A DNA stretch of 64,000 nucleotides from Klebsormidium nitens (taxonomy: Eukaryota; Streptophyta; Klebsormidiophyceae; Klebsormidiales; Klebsormidiaceae). Below, piece after piece: positions 48,841-63,200 of the stretch (position 1 is the stretch's first letter; every line of letters starts with the position of its first letter). Under the pieces are notes generated by a model. The model saw nothing but the letters and a program-made list of their open reading frames with translations, searched no databases and was not told where the DNA came from. The stretch spans positions 1-64,000 of the forward strand of contig DF237044.1 in NCBI GenBank assembly GCA_000708835.1, given 5' to 3'. Both the position numbers and the translations under genes were made by a program.

Positions 48841-50068
48841 GTTTTTGGTAGTGAGTACTGTGTAAAATGAGCGTGTCTGGGCGGGTTTTGTCGCGAGTCA
48901 AGCTACGAGGATAAATGTAACGGCGACTCTTGGTTGTTCAGAACCACTAAATTGATGCTGACGTGATGATTCCGCAATAGTCGTCGAGTTGAAGGTGATA
49001 TCTCCTCTGCATAGGGTTTAAAAGTTCACCGTACTGAATATCATATCTATCTCTATATCAATGAATACACGAGCTTCTCTCACCCCTCTGGATATTCTCT
49101 GGATATTGCACTTACTGGAAAATTATGTTTGTGCACTAGCTAAGTTGCTGGCTCTCATGCAGGCCATCACATACAGTCATGTACAACCGTCCGGTCGATC
49201 GGCACTGCAAACTTGAAGGTACAGCGCCGGGAGCCTCGGAGGCTTTCAAGTTTCAATGCCGGCACATGCCTGATGCCAACCGGGCACAACTGAGCGAGCT
49301 CTCCATACATATGAGCTCCACGGGCCAGGCTATGGATTGTCGATATGATCCAGGCATGCCGGCCCGCCGCCGCGTTAAGATGTTATAGAATGTTCAAGTT
49401 AGGATGAATCAGAGATCCGATCCGCGTGTGCACAAGGATCTCTACCATCTTTGCACATAGTTTCGTCCACCGTCGGTGTCCAATTACATCGATCCGTTGC
49501 CAACTTAGCTTCTGATACAATTACGGTAGCTACTACTTGTTGCGTGACTCAGGCTGCATGCCAGGTGCTTTGCATGTTCGGTCGGACGCGCTTGTATTTG
49601 AAACGTGATCGCGATTCAACGCGAGGCTGGCTGGCAGTGTCGGCCTACACTGTGAGTTGGCCTATTGCCCACTGAAACCTTAACCTCTGATATCCAGAAT
49701 ATGAAGTTGCTGGCCGGTATCTTTGGAGGATCATATGAAAATCTGCTTCCCCAAAAAAGAGGTTGGTGGATCACCCAAAGACGGTCGGCATGCATATTAC
49801 AGCATGTTCATACAGTGACCTGGCTGGAAGTGAAGAGTGAGTCTGAACAAAACCCAATGTGCGTCCCTCGGGCCTCGGCGCAATTTCCAAGCGAGTCATT
49901 ACAGCTCTTGGCGAGCATGCCAGTTTGAATCAGAGGGGGAAGCCTAAAAGTGAGAGGACTAAGCTGAGCCTGCGACCATATCAACTAACTTCAACGAACT
50001 TTTTAAGCTTCCCTCTCTATCTATAAAACGGGAAGGTTGCTTGCGAAGAGCTGTTTAAGAACGGGTTT
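48841..50068. other. intergenic region, no gene called
   Basis: The first part is presumably the 3' untranslated region of DAHP synthase. Open frames near 49179, 49451 and 49665 are under 90 codons and have no recognisable content. Nothing else is supported. Confidence 0.5.
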
Positions 50069-50620
50069 TTAAAGGGTTCGAAAGAACCCTTGACAAGGGC
50101 CGGGGCCTTGAATTGCAGTTCCTTCACGTACCTTGAGCTCCAGTACTATCTTCTGAGCAAAAGCTTCTGTCCACTCTGGGCCCAGTTTGTCAATGGCTGG
50201 CACTTCTTCAGTCCCTGTAGTCTTCTGAAGCTTCTCCTGACCATCAACCACACCTCGATTGAAACTCCCCTGGGCATCCTGAGACCCCTCCTCCACCCCA
50301 AGGAGCTCCGCGCATCTGAGCACGCGCGCCCTGCGCTTGTCCAGCTTAGTGCCTTCCTCCTCCAGCGCGCGCGTAAGCTCAACCATGGTCGCGCGCAGCG
50401 CAGCCGCGGCCGCGTGCACCGCTTTAGAGCGGTCCAGATACAGCGTTGTAGCGCGCTCCATTTCGTCTTCCAGCTGCTCAATCCTGCTGACGTTCTCTGG
50501 TGCAGGAATGATGTCTGTAGCTGAAATCAAGGTTTCTTCCACGCTTGGTTTGGTTTCGGCGATGCTGAGGGAAGCAATGCTTAGCGTTTCCTCATCGCTG
50601 GTCGGGCTGGCGGCTCCCAT
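50069..50620 (-). CDS. small coiled-coil protein of unknown function
   Basis: The frame starts at the ATG at 50620 (MGAASPTSDEETLSIAS) and runs 183 codons to a stop at 50071-50069. The N-terminal 45 residues are Ser/Thr/Glu-rich. Residues about 46-100 form a strong coiled coil (LEDEMERATTLYLDRS, LRATMVELTRALEEE) and the C-terminal part is mixed. A good donor (AAGGTACGTG) at about 50134 means the true gene may splice there and continue downstream; I could not find a following exon. It is divergent from the YHS gene, with 0.6 kb between starts. I do not recognise a family. Confidence 0.5.
   Translation of the reverse strand: MGAASPTSDEETLSIASLSIAETKPSVEETLISATDIIPAPENVSRIEQLEDEMERATTLYLDRSKAVHAAAAALRATMVELTRALEEEGTKLDKRRARVLRCAELLGVEEGSQDAQGSFNRGVVDGQEKLQKTTGTEEVPAIDKLGPEWTEAFAQKIVLELKVREGTAIQGPGPCQGFFRTL
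50072..50091. other. 8-bp stem hairpin with GAAA loop
   Basis: AAGGGTTC, GAAA, GAACCCTT form a perfect hairpin. It covers the last codons of the small coiled-coil ORF, right at its stop. No function is claimed. Confidence 0.7.
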
Positions 50621-51242
50621 CTTCAAAATCCGCTCACGTGTGCAAGTTATATGCCTCCTCTTTTTGCAGCGCCTTTTTGCTTCACATCTTCTACTGAGCG
50701 TTTGCTTTTGTTCAATTCAAAAGTCTCGGCCTCTACAACGGCGGCCGCGTAATTCCAGCCGCTGCCGGTTCACTTCAGTCAGGGTTTTGAGAGTTCGTCA
50801 TTTGGGCGCGCGACCTGTCAGCGCGCGGCCGCCTCTTAACCAGATTCATCACCTCACACGGGGCGTAGACTGCTTAACGGACTGCATGCGCACGGGTTTG
50901 GTGAAAACCCGACCGCGCGGCCGCTCCACTGGATTGCAGGGCTTGTTCGTGCATGTGATCTCGCAGCAGAAGCATTGCGAAGCTGGACATTAGCCTACTA
51001 ACCAAAGAGCAGATTGAAAACTACTCTTCTTGTGCTCCATTGCAAGGGCTTTCCATGGTTGCATGCTCGCGTGCATACTTCCTTGGCAGCAGCATCTCAA
51101 CGGAGGTTTCCAAGAGTCTTCTAAGTTTGGACTCCTCGAAAGTTGTACGTTTGAAAGGAGACGAACACTTTTGTAAGACGGATACCTCAGCTTTGAATAG
51201 TGCTGGATAATTCAGGAAGGGCAGGAGCGGAAAGCAGGCAGA
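50621..51242. promoter_or_regulatory. divergent intergenic region
   Basis: This lies between the start codons of the minus-strand coiled-coil ORF and the plus-strand YHS gene. It holds several GCGGCCGC-type GC-rich words (50735-50925). No coding frame or core promoter element is called. Confidence 0.45.
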
Positions 51243-54200
51243 ATGGCGCCCAAGAGACCGGACTTTGCGGAGAATGTGATCGGAGATGACAACGTGGCGC
51301 TCGAAGGATACAGCCCCGTGTCCATCGCTCACGGGAAGCCTACCCTGGGGAAAGAGGACATCACCACAACGGTGGGCATACAGTCTCAAATGCCATAGCC
51401 TCTACGTTCAGAAGTTTAGCTCTTCGTTCATAGCATCTTCATCAGAAGTCTGGCTCTAGGGTAGTAGAACATTGACTTTAGCGGACAAGAATCTTTGAGG
51501 TTCTCTTGAACTATCTTTTGGGCAGACTTTCTAACGGCATTTGATGTTCAATGAGGGCACGAAGATTGCGAGAGTTAGCAGATCGTGCATGGTAGGAAGC
51601 AGAGGTATCAGGCAAACGGAGCAAGTGATTCAGCAGGCCGAGATTGCAAGAATGCAGAAATTGCAAGAAGCGGCTCTACTCCTTCCTGAATGCCTTTGTT
51701 GAAGTTGCATGCTAAGCTAGACGTGGTATCTGCAAGAAAGGAGGGGATGCTGAAGGATGGGGTACTTCGAACGTTTCATATACTTTCGCCATTGTGCTGC
51801 TTTTGATCAATGGAACTTAAGCTTGATTCTGGATCCATTTTGTGATCCTTCTGAGAAGAACCTAATGGAAGCAGCTGGAGGAGCCAAATACATCGGGACA
51901 GCGTTAGGTCTGAGCTACCTTTCTTTGGACTAGAAAAGTCTTTTTAAACAAACAGAGAAGGAACAAAAACAAAAAACTTGTACAATCTGACCTAATCAGG
52001 CGAAAAAGAGATCCTTATAAACCTGCCAGCCGGTGAGTGACACCAGAGTAATCCACCGGTCGTCACACCCAGCCAAACTCGGTGCCTGCAGGAGGGCGGG
52101 ATCAAGTACCGGTTCGCGAGCGAGGACGAGCTGCGCGAGTTCCAGCAGGACCCGAAGCGGTACATACCGGCCTTCGGCGGGTGGTGCGCGTGGCACATGT
52201 ACGAGAACGAGAAGATGGTGAGCCGAATGGTTCAGGACTTTTTGGATCTTCGATTCTGATATGCTTGTGTTATAGGGCTTTTGTTTTCGTGATGGCCTCA
52301 CGATCTTTTGGAGCCAAAGGAAAGGGACCTTCCGATCACTTTTCAAGGCCATTCTAGTCTCTGTTGAGAGAATCGGTCTGCGCTTTCCTACCTTCCCCCT
52401 TCCCTCCCCTACGCTTATTATAAATTCGTGACTGAAACCTCTCAGACCCTCCATACCGAGAGGAGGGTTATACTCCGTTTCGTTTAGGTCGTTCTAAATG
52501 AAGCAGGTCGGACGGCCACCCCCATCGCGCCTTCAACCCTGCAAAGCTGACATCAGCATTCACGGTGTCTGACGCATAATGCCGTACGCTTGAAGCTGTG
52601 ACCGAATCTTCTCAGTTTAAAGAGCTTCTGGTTGCTAGGCCACGCTCTTAAAGGCAGCATTGCCGACACCAACAAACGGCGATGGGAGACGCGATATGGG
52701 ATGCAAGTTGCAATCATCCCAAAACCGCATGACATCTTCGAGCCCTCGTCAGGGAGGGTTCAACATGTATAACTACAGTACTCAATTGACTTCGCAAAAG
52801 ATGCAACGAATGGAGGTGACAAGTCTGATGCATTTTCTCGTGACATGCCGGTCGGCTAAAAAACGGGCTGATTAGAGTGATTCTTTTGTCTTGTTGGACA
52901 TGAAGTGTTCCAAGCCGGCTGAGATTTGCTGATGTGGAGGATTATGGAGCTTTCCTAATCGAGACGTGCTACCCGGCCCTTACGAAGGGACAAATAGAGG
53001 ATTATGATGCTCGCTTCGCTTACCGGCAAACGTTTGCGGGTTTGCGGAACTGAAGCTACCGCGCGCAAACGCCCCCAAAAGTATCTGCTTGGACCGTTGA
53101 TCAGCGCTCGCGCCTCAAATGCAGAGCTTTGTAGACATTCGACTTTCTTTCCCCTTTTTGCCTGCCTTCAAAACAAGGAAAGTCCTGTCCAAAGTCAGTT
53201 GCATATTCCGCGCCCCTCAGACGATTGATCCGCATGTGCCGTTCGCGTAGGCCTACTTCTGTCGGTTCGCAACCCATACGACGGACTTTGTTATCTTCGT
53301 CAACCTTCCGTGAGACGCAGCTGGAATACGCAGCTTTTCCGTGCGCCAATCACTTCATTTGAATCTGAGCTTTGTGACTGTTCTCAGCTGGAAGCCTTTG
53401 TGTCGTAGCCAACTGGTGGGTCTCAAAAGAGTGCGCCTCACGTGAGACTATGTTTTAGTCGCACACGTTCTCTGCAGCATGCCCGCAAACGTGTTTCGCA
53501 TCTCCCTTTCTTGGCTTCTGTTAGGCAATGACTGGCAGAATGGGTCTCGTGTACCCATCCACCTTCAACCAGACGTGGAGGACAGCCTTCGAGTAAGTTA
53601 GCGTATAAATTGTCAAGTGCAGCGCAGCCCAGCTTTGAAGAATCTTATGGGGTCAGGTTCTCGATTTCAGGTCTGCTCAATTTAGTCAGCAAGACAGGCA
53701 ACGAAATCCCCCGATATCTGAAGCAATTGTCTACTTCGTGTTGCTTGTGGTCCGCTTGCATCTTGCTATCCTCCCGGGCAATGAAGATGAAGGTCATTTG
53801 CCCAACATGTCATCATTACCCGGAATTTTGATCAAGTGTTTGAGCCCGCACTTATAACCCTCAATGCTCGTAGATGAAACCGCCCTTTTGAAGTCTTACC
53901 ATCGTGGACTTGATGTCAGTCTTCTGCTAGGAACGCGGGTTCTGGGACTCAGACCCGGGACCTTCAGAGTGGGATTGCACTTCATCTGCTTTGAACCCAT
54001 CCTTGGACCTGATTGGTTTGGACTTCGATGCGCCGCAACGTGGCAGTGAAGACAATCAGCTTGGGGGCGATAGCCCATTGTATGCCAAAGTAATTTTGAG
54101 CCATATGGAAAACTCTCTCAACCGGACTCTTATTGCCGAAATTCAGTCAGAGGTAGTAAATTTGCGTAGCAACTCACTCCAAAGTCTGACGCTCCGCTGG

Positions 54201-57200
54201 ACGGGGGACGTATTACAACCACCTAGCACCGAGTATTTCTCTGGTTCATTGCGCTGCAGATTCAATCCGTCAGTGTGCCTGATCAGTTTCTCATCTTCCT
54301 GTCATGATTACCCTGGACTCTTGGCCAGTTCTTGGCATCGTACAGTGCAACCGTTCTTGGGGTTACTCTTACCGGAATATATTTGTACCACAACTTAATC
54401 TCGCTACAGATAAACTTCAACACGAAGCAGCTGTTGAAATTGTTCCTAGAGCCGACTTTAGTCAGATCCTAAATGGGGAATTTGCTGCCCCACCTTGCGC
54501 TTTTGCGTATCTGTCTTCGGGTCTTCTATTGGGCCCCTTTGTAACCCAGAATTTCTGGCGTTTCCGAGGCTTGCACAACACCGGACCAGTCGCCTATTGC
54601 TGTGACCGTGTGGTCAGCATCGCGGCGACGTCGGTTGCGCCGCTTTTTACGGACTTCTGTGGACGCCGGAAAACCACGTGCTGACGTACACCGAAGCCTG
54701 CTCTACACAGGGGCAGTCGCCTTGCGAGGTGATCGCAACGTCATTCTTTTGCGTGCCATGCTGACGTCAGCCTCACGATGTCTGACGCATGATGCTGCCT
54801 GCGTAAGAAGCTCGAAGTCGAGTTGCCTTAACAAAGCCGCTACTTAAAAACTCTATGTAATGGCAGTGTTGTCTAAGGCACGGACGGGCGATGAGTGGCA
54901 GACCGCGTTGCAACTTGCAACAGTCTCTAGGACCCATATACCTTGCCGAGCCCGTTTGGATGATGTGGAGATCGAGTAGAGAAAATTGTACTGTACGGGG
55001 CAGAAACAATGCAAGGGCTACGCATGACGAACTTCGCAGAACGCTTCTTGTTCTGAACGGCAGCTAACCCCATGTATGATATCTTTTCACTCTGGATTCT
55101 GTGGGACAGCTTGTGTTCAGTCAGGCTGTAAGCTTTCGAATGAAGCTTACTATTTGGTGCTAACAAAGGAGCATGTTGCTCGTTTCGCTCGCCGGCAAAA
55201 TCGCGGCAAGTATCCTTGGCTGTCAAAGACTGAAAGGACGCAACGACTCTCAGAGTATTTGCCTTGGCCTACTTTTGAGCGCTCTAGCCTCACTCGATGA
55301 GCGTCTCTGTAAGTATGTCAATTCATTCCTTTGCTGTCTGCTTCCCCTGATCTTGAGAGGACGATGAACTTCTGGAAAGCTTGCTTCGAAGAAGTCGCGG
55401 GGTAGCCTACCTCGATCAGAAGCATTTGATCCGCGTGCGCCGTTTGCATTGCGCACTTCCTTCGACTGCCCCCACGCATCAAACGCGCCTTCGTTGTTGT
55501 CTTGCTTTGAGTGCTTTCGTCCGAGACAGCAGAGACATGTGCTTTTCCCGCCCGCTTCCAGTCGAAAGACGTCAATCTTGGCTTGCTAGCTGCTCTTTCA
55601 TGAATCTGTTCGACACATTCTCAGATATGGTTCATAAAATACTAGGCCGCACTGAGGATCCGCGCACGTCTGAAACTGCAGCATGCTAACAAAGCTATCG
55701 GATATTCTTTTCTTCTGACGTTTGTGAGGGCAATGATACTCTGGCCATATGGGTCTCATGCAAGTACCCAGGCCCTGTTCTTTTTCACGAGAGCCGTTGC
55801 AATTCGTGAAGGGATTGATATGGCTGTGTGGGTCTCATATACCCAGGCCACGTCGTTCAGAGGAGAGCCGTTCTAATTTCGGTCGCTTGAATGTAGAGCA
55901 CAAAGTGCCGACTGCAGCGCGGCAGAGCTTTGCAGATCCCTGCTGCGGTCAGGTTCTGAAGTCAAATCTGATTACCATCGTCATCATGCATGCTTAAGAA
56001 AAGCTTTAAGGTCCTGAGCTTGGGTCGGATTCAAATACTGCGTCTTTGTTGTAAGTTCGCAAGATTCCGAGATTCCTCAGAGCAGAGAGGATGATTACGT
56101 GTCTGAGGTGCTACCATTCAGAGACCAAATTTGAACCCTGAGTAATATATCTTAATATATCTTGCAAGCATCTGACAATGCGTTTTTGGAGGAATAACAA
56201 AAACAATGACTTCAGAAAACCTCTGAAAATGCGTAGTTGAGTTTGGGGTTTTAAGAACGCACGTCTGGAGTGCAAACAATCTTTCTCTGCTTAAATTTTG
56301 ACGTCCCCGAGCCTTGCTTTTGGTTGATTCACCACCAAGTGGCAGAGAAGACGGACTAGAATGGGTCTGATGGCCCACTTTGTGTTGATCACGTGAGCCT
56401 CTTGGAGTCTTCTTTACACCTTGTTTGCATGCTGACGGACCGAGAAGGTCAAATCCAAACGGTCTGATTCAGGACGAGATCAGGTTTACTTCGCTGCAGC
56501 TTTAGACTTCTACGCTCCACTGTACGAGCTAGAATCTATTCAACGGGATTCATAAGCTGTCACTTGATTACCAGCAGTCAGAACAACATCCTCATCCTTT
56601 TCTTTGCATCGAAGTAACGTCAGACAGTAGATAATGAACGCGTTCTGATGGAAAAACTAACCTGTATTCAGCGCGTCCTGACCAACCGTGATGTGTCATT
56701 ATCACCTCGTCACAGCAGCGCTTCGGCACGCAGACGTGCAGTTCTTGTGGTGCTATCCCAGGCCAGACTTTGAGGGCCTAATCAATCCTGCAGTCCCCGT
56801 TCTGTTTTCAACTTTGGTGGTTAAATTCCAGGGGCTGCTTTGCGATTCCGAACGTCCGGCAGCAGCAAAGCCGCCCGCGCTGCACCGCGTGAGTCGCCTT
56901 GAAGGGTGACCGCCTGCTCAAATCTCGTGGCGAGCGTCTTGGCGCCTATCCGACTTTTCTGAAATATCGAAGGCCATTTGCAACTACTGCACCGCGCCTC
57001 TGTTTGGAGTTGCTCTGTATTTCAGGTGAACAGCAAGTACTTTGATAGTGCTTTGACGATTCCATGCGCTCGATTTACTATCCTTGGTGGGAGCACTTCT
57101 TAAGTCCTTCGCCTACGCGGCACTTTTGAATTGACGGTAGACGTTGGGCTCGATTGATAAGGTGTTCGTTGGACCTTTGGACGTCATGGGCAAGCCAGGC

Positions 57201-60200
57201 TTTTCAAAAAGTGGAGTCCGCTTTTGAGGCTTCCAGACTAGACTCTGATTGTAGACGGCCGAGAGGCCAAAGATTGAGTGTGACTGATCCTCGCTCTAAC
57301 GTCATCTTTCTGCCTCTGGTCCCGTGTCAGAAAGAAACATTTTGCAACAGCATCGTGCGTGACCGCCTTGTCTCTCAAATCGAGGTGGAAGTTGTTCCGA
57401 GAGCGATTCCGATAAGCTGGGCTTGCGCACAATTGGGGCGTAGGGCAGATGGGCTGACGTAAGCCATCCCAGGTGTCTGACGCATGGGTTCCGTTCGCAT
57501 GGAGCTGGGGCTCGAGTTGCTCTAGCTGATAAAGCTGCTGGTTGCTGGCACAATTCCATAAGGGCAGAGTTGAAGAAGGGCTGTGAGAGTGTCACTGGGG
57601 TGCAGCTTTCAACGTTCTCAGCGTGTTGCGACCAATACTCCTTGAGCCCGTTTGACGAAGGCAGGCTCTTGGGAAAGTCGCGTCCGAAAAACTTGTCCGC
57701 ACTTCAGGACGTTCGATCTCATGCGTCGTTCACTTATGCCAACTCCTTTGTGCTCGCCATTCCCACGACGGGCCTTGCCTTCGATCTCTGGCCGGGGAGA
57801 TAGCAACATACGTGCTCTTTCGCGCACAAATCAGTTCTAAGATACGGGCTTTCCTACTGGTCTCGGCAGAAGGCTATTTGGCAGGTGCCTGAAAGGGCTC
57901 GACAGAGCTGGCCTTACGTAATGGAGGCGCAAACGTTTGTCACTGCAGCACGCTCTAAGAATCCTGTCGCCCGGAGGTGCTTGTCAACATGCTTGGGATT
58001 CAAAACGACGTCCTTGGGCTCCTTATGGAAAGCTGAAATCATGTACGAGCGAGAGATCTTGCAAACTTCTACCACCTGCGGCACCGCTAGCCTTCGCGTT
58101 GCGCCGGCTTCATATTTGAGGGCCGAAGAGCTCTTTCTGTATACTGAGAACTCAATCGTAGCCATCCGTGAAGCCACGTTACAGTGGTTGGACGCTGCAT
58201 AATGTGCGCGGTTCTTCAAAATCAAATCTTTTGCCAAGCGTCTTCGGACGGCCTGTCTTGCTTCCTACTTCATGTCCGGTTGATTAGAAAGTTGGGGAAG
58301 GCCGTCTAAGAACAGTTGGTGGTCTAGGCGTTCCAGCATACCGTAGCCGGACGTCTTCTAGCTTTACTTATGAGGGCGATGATCGGGCGGAGTGGGTCTG
58401 TTCTTGCCCATGCGACACTCGTCCAAGCCAGAGCCTCTCGAACAGAATTCGCTCGAACGTGCAAGGTAATGGTCAACTGCATTAGTTTTTTGATTGTTGG
58501 GCAGTTCTGTAATCACGTCTGCTCTCTCTTGTTAGCACGAAAATGAAGAGCGTCTTCCACTTCAAACTGGAGTCAGTTATAAGTCGTCTTTCTTGCGACT
58601 CTCCGCGGACTGTGCCAGGCAGTGAAGATGGTCAACTGCCTGAAATTCCATATCCAGGCACGACTGTATTCCACCAACCTTTGAGCCAGAAAAAGTGTTC
58701 CTTCACATGGAACTGTGGCACTGCGCTCCTTGGAGTGATTCAACGTACGCGCATGTGCCGTCATCCGGCTGTTTGAAACGTACATTTGACCTCGAGTTTT
58801 TGGTGAGGGATTGTCAGAGCGCAACTCGTTGCTTGAATGTCGACTTCGCTGGCCTTGCTTCTAAGTTTTGTCATCTGCGCAACGTGGCAGAGAGGACAAC
58901 CGGATTGGGATTGATGGCCCACTCCGCGTCATGCTCTGACAGGTTCTGAGCCATTTGAAAATCGCAGTCGGGGTCCCATCTCCATGATTCTGCATACGTG
59001 TTTCTGAAGCAACTTCATCAGATTGACGCTGTATTGCATGACAGTTAGGTACGGAATTCGACGCGTCGCTGAGTAGGAATCTGCGAAAAAGAGATCATGA
59101 AGAAGCCTGCTTTCTCAGAGATCTGTATGCACGGAAATCAGAATTGTCTGTAGTCCTGTAGTCCTGGTATGTTGCTCATTTTTCCTGTTATGCTGATTGG
59201 GCAGCTAGTACTTGCACACGTTCTGGCGTTGAAAGTAACCTGGTTTCAGAACGTTCTCAATGACCAACAAGGTATATCTCTCGTCAGGAAATCAATTCGT
59301 GCATCGTTTGGAGTGCTGTCACAAGACCCACTTATAGACCCGCCAGATTTTGCAGTCCCTTTTTTGCTTTGTTCGCTGATTGAAAGGGCCTGCTTTGCGA
59401 GCCCCTTCATTTAAGGGTAACTCAAGGCTTTCACTGCACCGTGTCAGACGCGCGACAGGCGACCATGCTGTCATTTTCAGGCCGGGTGACCTTCTCGCCG
59501 CAATGTTGTCCTCTGTGAACGCCGGCAACCACGTGCAGATACAGCGCCGTTTTCTTGTTTCTCCTGTCTCTCGCGGTCGCGAGTGGGTGACTACTGCTAT
59601 ATGAGTACGCTCTTACGAAACCAAGTCTGTGGGAGACTCGGATATTCAGGACCGCCGATCTGGGTAAGCTAGAAGGGCGCTCTTTGTTGACGGGGCGGTC
59701 TCGATTACACGCTAGAAGTGGGATCGGTTAAGTATGCAACGAGCATGAACCCTTGTACATGGCTGTTTTCTGTGGGATCTGTGATCCTGTGCTTGCTGAC
59801 ACTTTGAGACTATGATCGTACAAGGCCGAGAAGGGAAAGACTGGGACGCGAGCACGTCTCACTTGGCCGCTTCAAGTTCCTCAATACGACGAGTCCGGTA
59901 TCAGAAACAGACAAATTTATGAGAGCATCATATGTGACCAGGCTGTCGCCCACATCATCATCAGGTGTTCAGTTAGGGACTCCAGAGTTTGCGTCCAAGG
60001 AGTTTTCCACGAGAGTAGAGGGAGTAATATCTCTAAGTTCCGGTTTAAAGTGAAGAGAGGTTATACCGTTTTGTTGGGCCTCGAGTCTTTTGACCTTATA
60101 ATCGCGCGCTTCAATTTCTCGTGAGTTACCCTACCATTCTTGACTGCACTTCTGTCGAAGTAAAGAAAATCAAGATTAAAAGCGGCCAGGACGTCATATC

Positions 60201-63200
60201 AAGCTTGGCCCGTGAGTATCATAGCCACAGATTCGTCTCTGACCGGCCAAGAGCGTTCTATGGACGCACACGACGAAACATATCAGAGTGTTTGGGCTGC
60301 CGGAAGGAGGAACAAGTTCGTGTCTCCTTGCCTTATTCAGTTGAGCTTGAGGAAAGGCTAAGAAGTTATGAACCTGGAAGCCAAGCTTCCAGTGTTGAGG
60401 GAGCATTTTCGGAGCCCTATAACTTCAACTCTTCAAATCAGCAGAATTCATGCGGAGATGCAATATTAGTTTCTTACGTCCGTGGAGTGGACGAACGCCC
60501 CAAATATCCAAGAACCCACACTAGTTCCCTTGATTAAATCGCCATGAGCTTTGCTGGCAGCTAGTGGTATATATACGTCAAAGCAGTACTATTTGGCCTG
60601 GAAGCCCTCTTCGAACAGGCCGGGCTGTTTTCAGAATCGCCTGCGAACGAGCCACTCAGGCGCTGGATACAGTGTGATCGGGACTCTGTGTCTGTGTTTA
60701 AGTATGCGCCTCGCTGAAAACGTCTATCTCAAAGTTCGGGAGGAATCACGTATGTACTGGGGGATGGTGGTTCATTCAGAAGAGACGCACCTCCCATTTG
60801 TCAGCCTAATTTGTACCGCTTTCTAGCTCAGCTCACGATTTCGAGTCCTTTTAATCTTAGACTTTAATACCTCGATTTCGGAGAAAGCAATGAAATTGCA
60901 AAGCGCGCGGGCTTTCAGTGCCCAGAAGCGTCAACGTTGCTAAAAGTTGAGCCACTGTTGACGAATGGGCTATTACTGTTCCCAGTCATCGAGCTTGTCA
61001 GGAACCTGGTTTCGGGAAAGCGCTCGGAAACCGTGATGTGCAGACACTATGAAACCTGTTGAACCAAAGCGTCTTCAGATAGGCATGTTGTCCCTGTCGC
61101 TCACCATGTCGTGTTAGGTATCACATTTTTGGAGCCAATGCGCCCTGAGTGTTACAGTACTAGTTACGGGAAGCTTCATAGCCCCGGAACAGCATCTTTT
61201 TCGTGTGAAAAAGAAGCGCAAGAATCCGGCTGCGGTTGGTCGCCCATGCATGAGATTGTAGCAACCAGGGCCTGGATGCAGTCCCAGGTCTGAAAACCCG
61301 TTCAAGTGTTGCGGATCGAGATGTTGACAGTGCATAAATAGGCTCCTGGCAGCAGACAGATCCTGCTGGGTCGTACCGATATCGTCGTGTGTCTAAGCGG
61401 GCGCAGTCAAACCAGCCTTTCTTGTACACACTCTCTACTCGATCGAGCTCTGGCCTAGAGAATCGGAGGCTATTCTCACTAGTCAGATCATTTCATGAAT
61501 AGATATCATTCCAAGGGCAAGGAGGAGAGCTACTCCCGCAGCTGGGCCCATTGTCTGCTCATCGAAAGCGTGCGTTCAATCCTGAAGCTCTCAAAATTAT
61601 CCCTAGGAAGACCCTTGACTGCTACGCAGGTTCCCCGCGAGTATTGCAAGGATTCAGGAACCAATTGCTGCAACCGCCAAAGATAACCTTCTGATGTCTT
61701 TTCTCGAGTTCAATCCATATCGGTGCTGACGCCTGGCCCTTAGAAAAGGGGTATCAGTTTCTGCAGACGATTCAAACCTGCCACGTGGCATCAGCTTTTT
61801 CACGACTTGTGCGTGGACAGCAATTCTTCGTCCGGCACAGTCTGCAAGTGGAAGACATTTTGTCAGGGTTCCAAGCTGTGCTAGAGCCCTGTGCCTCCTC
61901 TTATCTTTCCTAGTCTTCGCTTTGGGCTTTACTCCGCTAAGGCCTTTGCAGGAGGGTGCAATTGGCTGCGCGGCTGATGCCTGATTCATCCCCGGGAATG
62001 CTCCGAGTCAGTTCTCAAACACACGCGATTTTTGTTTCAACTTTCTACCAGTTCCTTTCAGCACATCTCGCAGCAGGTTCCCAAAAACTAAGTAGAATTC
62101 ATTCAAACGAAGGATTCGCCGGTAGGTGCTATCAATATAATGGTCCTATTGGTACGTAAGAACCCTCGGCCCTCATGATCAAAACGTTTCTTTGTAAACA
62201 TCCACTCCTCCGTTCCACCTTTGTTCCGTCTTCTGCTGCGGTAATTCAGACAACAATGAATGCTTCGGCATTGGGGCGCCCTCCAATCTCAAACCCGATC
62301 TTTGAACACGTGTCTGTTCTAAACGAACGGCTCTCCTGGGCAGAGATACCTACAAACTTCCTCTCCAAAGACTTTTACTTTCATCCGTTCCGCTGCGATT
62401 ATCCAAAGCGGCGCCAATCTGCACATGCAAGATTGCTCATCATTTTGCATGAAAGAAAGCGAAAGTCTGAGACTTCGGGCATGCGTACTCATTTCTCTCC
62501 GAGCGGCGATCCGTTCTGCTGCAGCTCCGGTCTTCAATTATCTGCCAAACGCTGCAAGAGACTGGCTTCTGGTTTGGAGCTTCTGTTGATGCTGTTGACC
62601 TGTTGCATCCCTCGGGTTCAAGGTTCTTATTCCGCGATCGATCCGCTCGTTCCGCTCGTTCCGCTGTAGCTCCCGGATCACTGCCATGGCACGAAAGGCG
62701 GCTCCGACGGAGCGAAGCTAGAACAAACACGTTGCAATTTGAATAGTTCCGTCCTGATTCCGTCCTTTCGCTGTTGTTTCGCTGCAGCTTTTCGACCATG
62801 GCCACGGCAAGAGGACGGCATCCAGCGCATTTTGTACTATCTGCACTGCTCTTCACACAAAAATGTTGTGCGCGGTGTATCATGTCACACTTCCGCTAAG
62901 GCTCCGCTCTGATCTCCGCTCGTTCCGCTGCAGCTCCCCGACTACGGCCACTGCAAGAAGGCGGAATCCGGCGCGGAGCTTCTGTTCTGAATCTGTTTGG
63001 GCCAACTAACACCGCAAGTCAGGTATCCAAAGATACAACCGATGTACTCAGTCTTTTCCGCTTTACTGATTCCGCTCGTTCCACTGCAGCTCCCCGACTA
63101 CGGCCACTGCAAGAAGGCGGAATCCGGCGCGGAGCTGCTGTTCCACGCGGACGCGGAGGTGAATTGCCTGGCCATCTGGAACGAAGCGGCGGGAAAGCTC

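Noticed and set aside
53991-54398. 136-codon frame in the first large YHS intron unit
   Set aside because: The equivalent positions in the other two units are not open in the same frame, so conservation does not support coding.
60121-60537. 138-codon frame inside the YHS intron as a nested gene
   Set aside because: No recognisable domain and no splice partners. It lies next to a diverged repeat region. Kept only as a possibility for RNA evidence to test.
62934-62990. Second copy of YHS exon 3 as an alternative last exon
   Set aside because: It stops right after GAELLF, which would remove the final strand and helix of the domain. Treated as a decayed copy, though use in splicing is possible.
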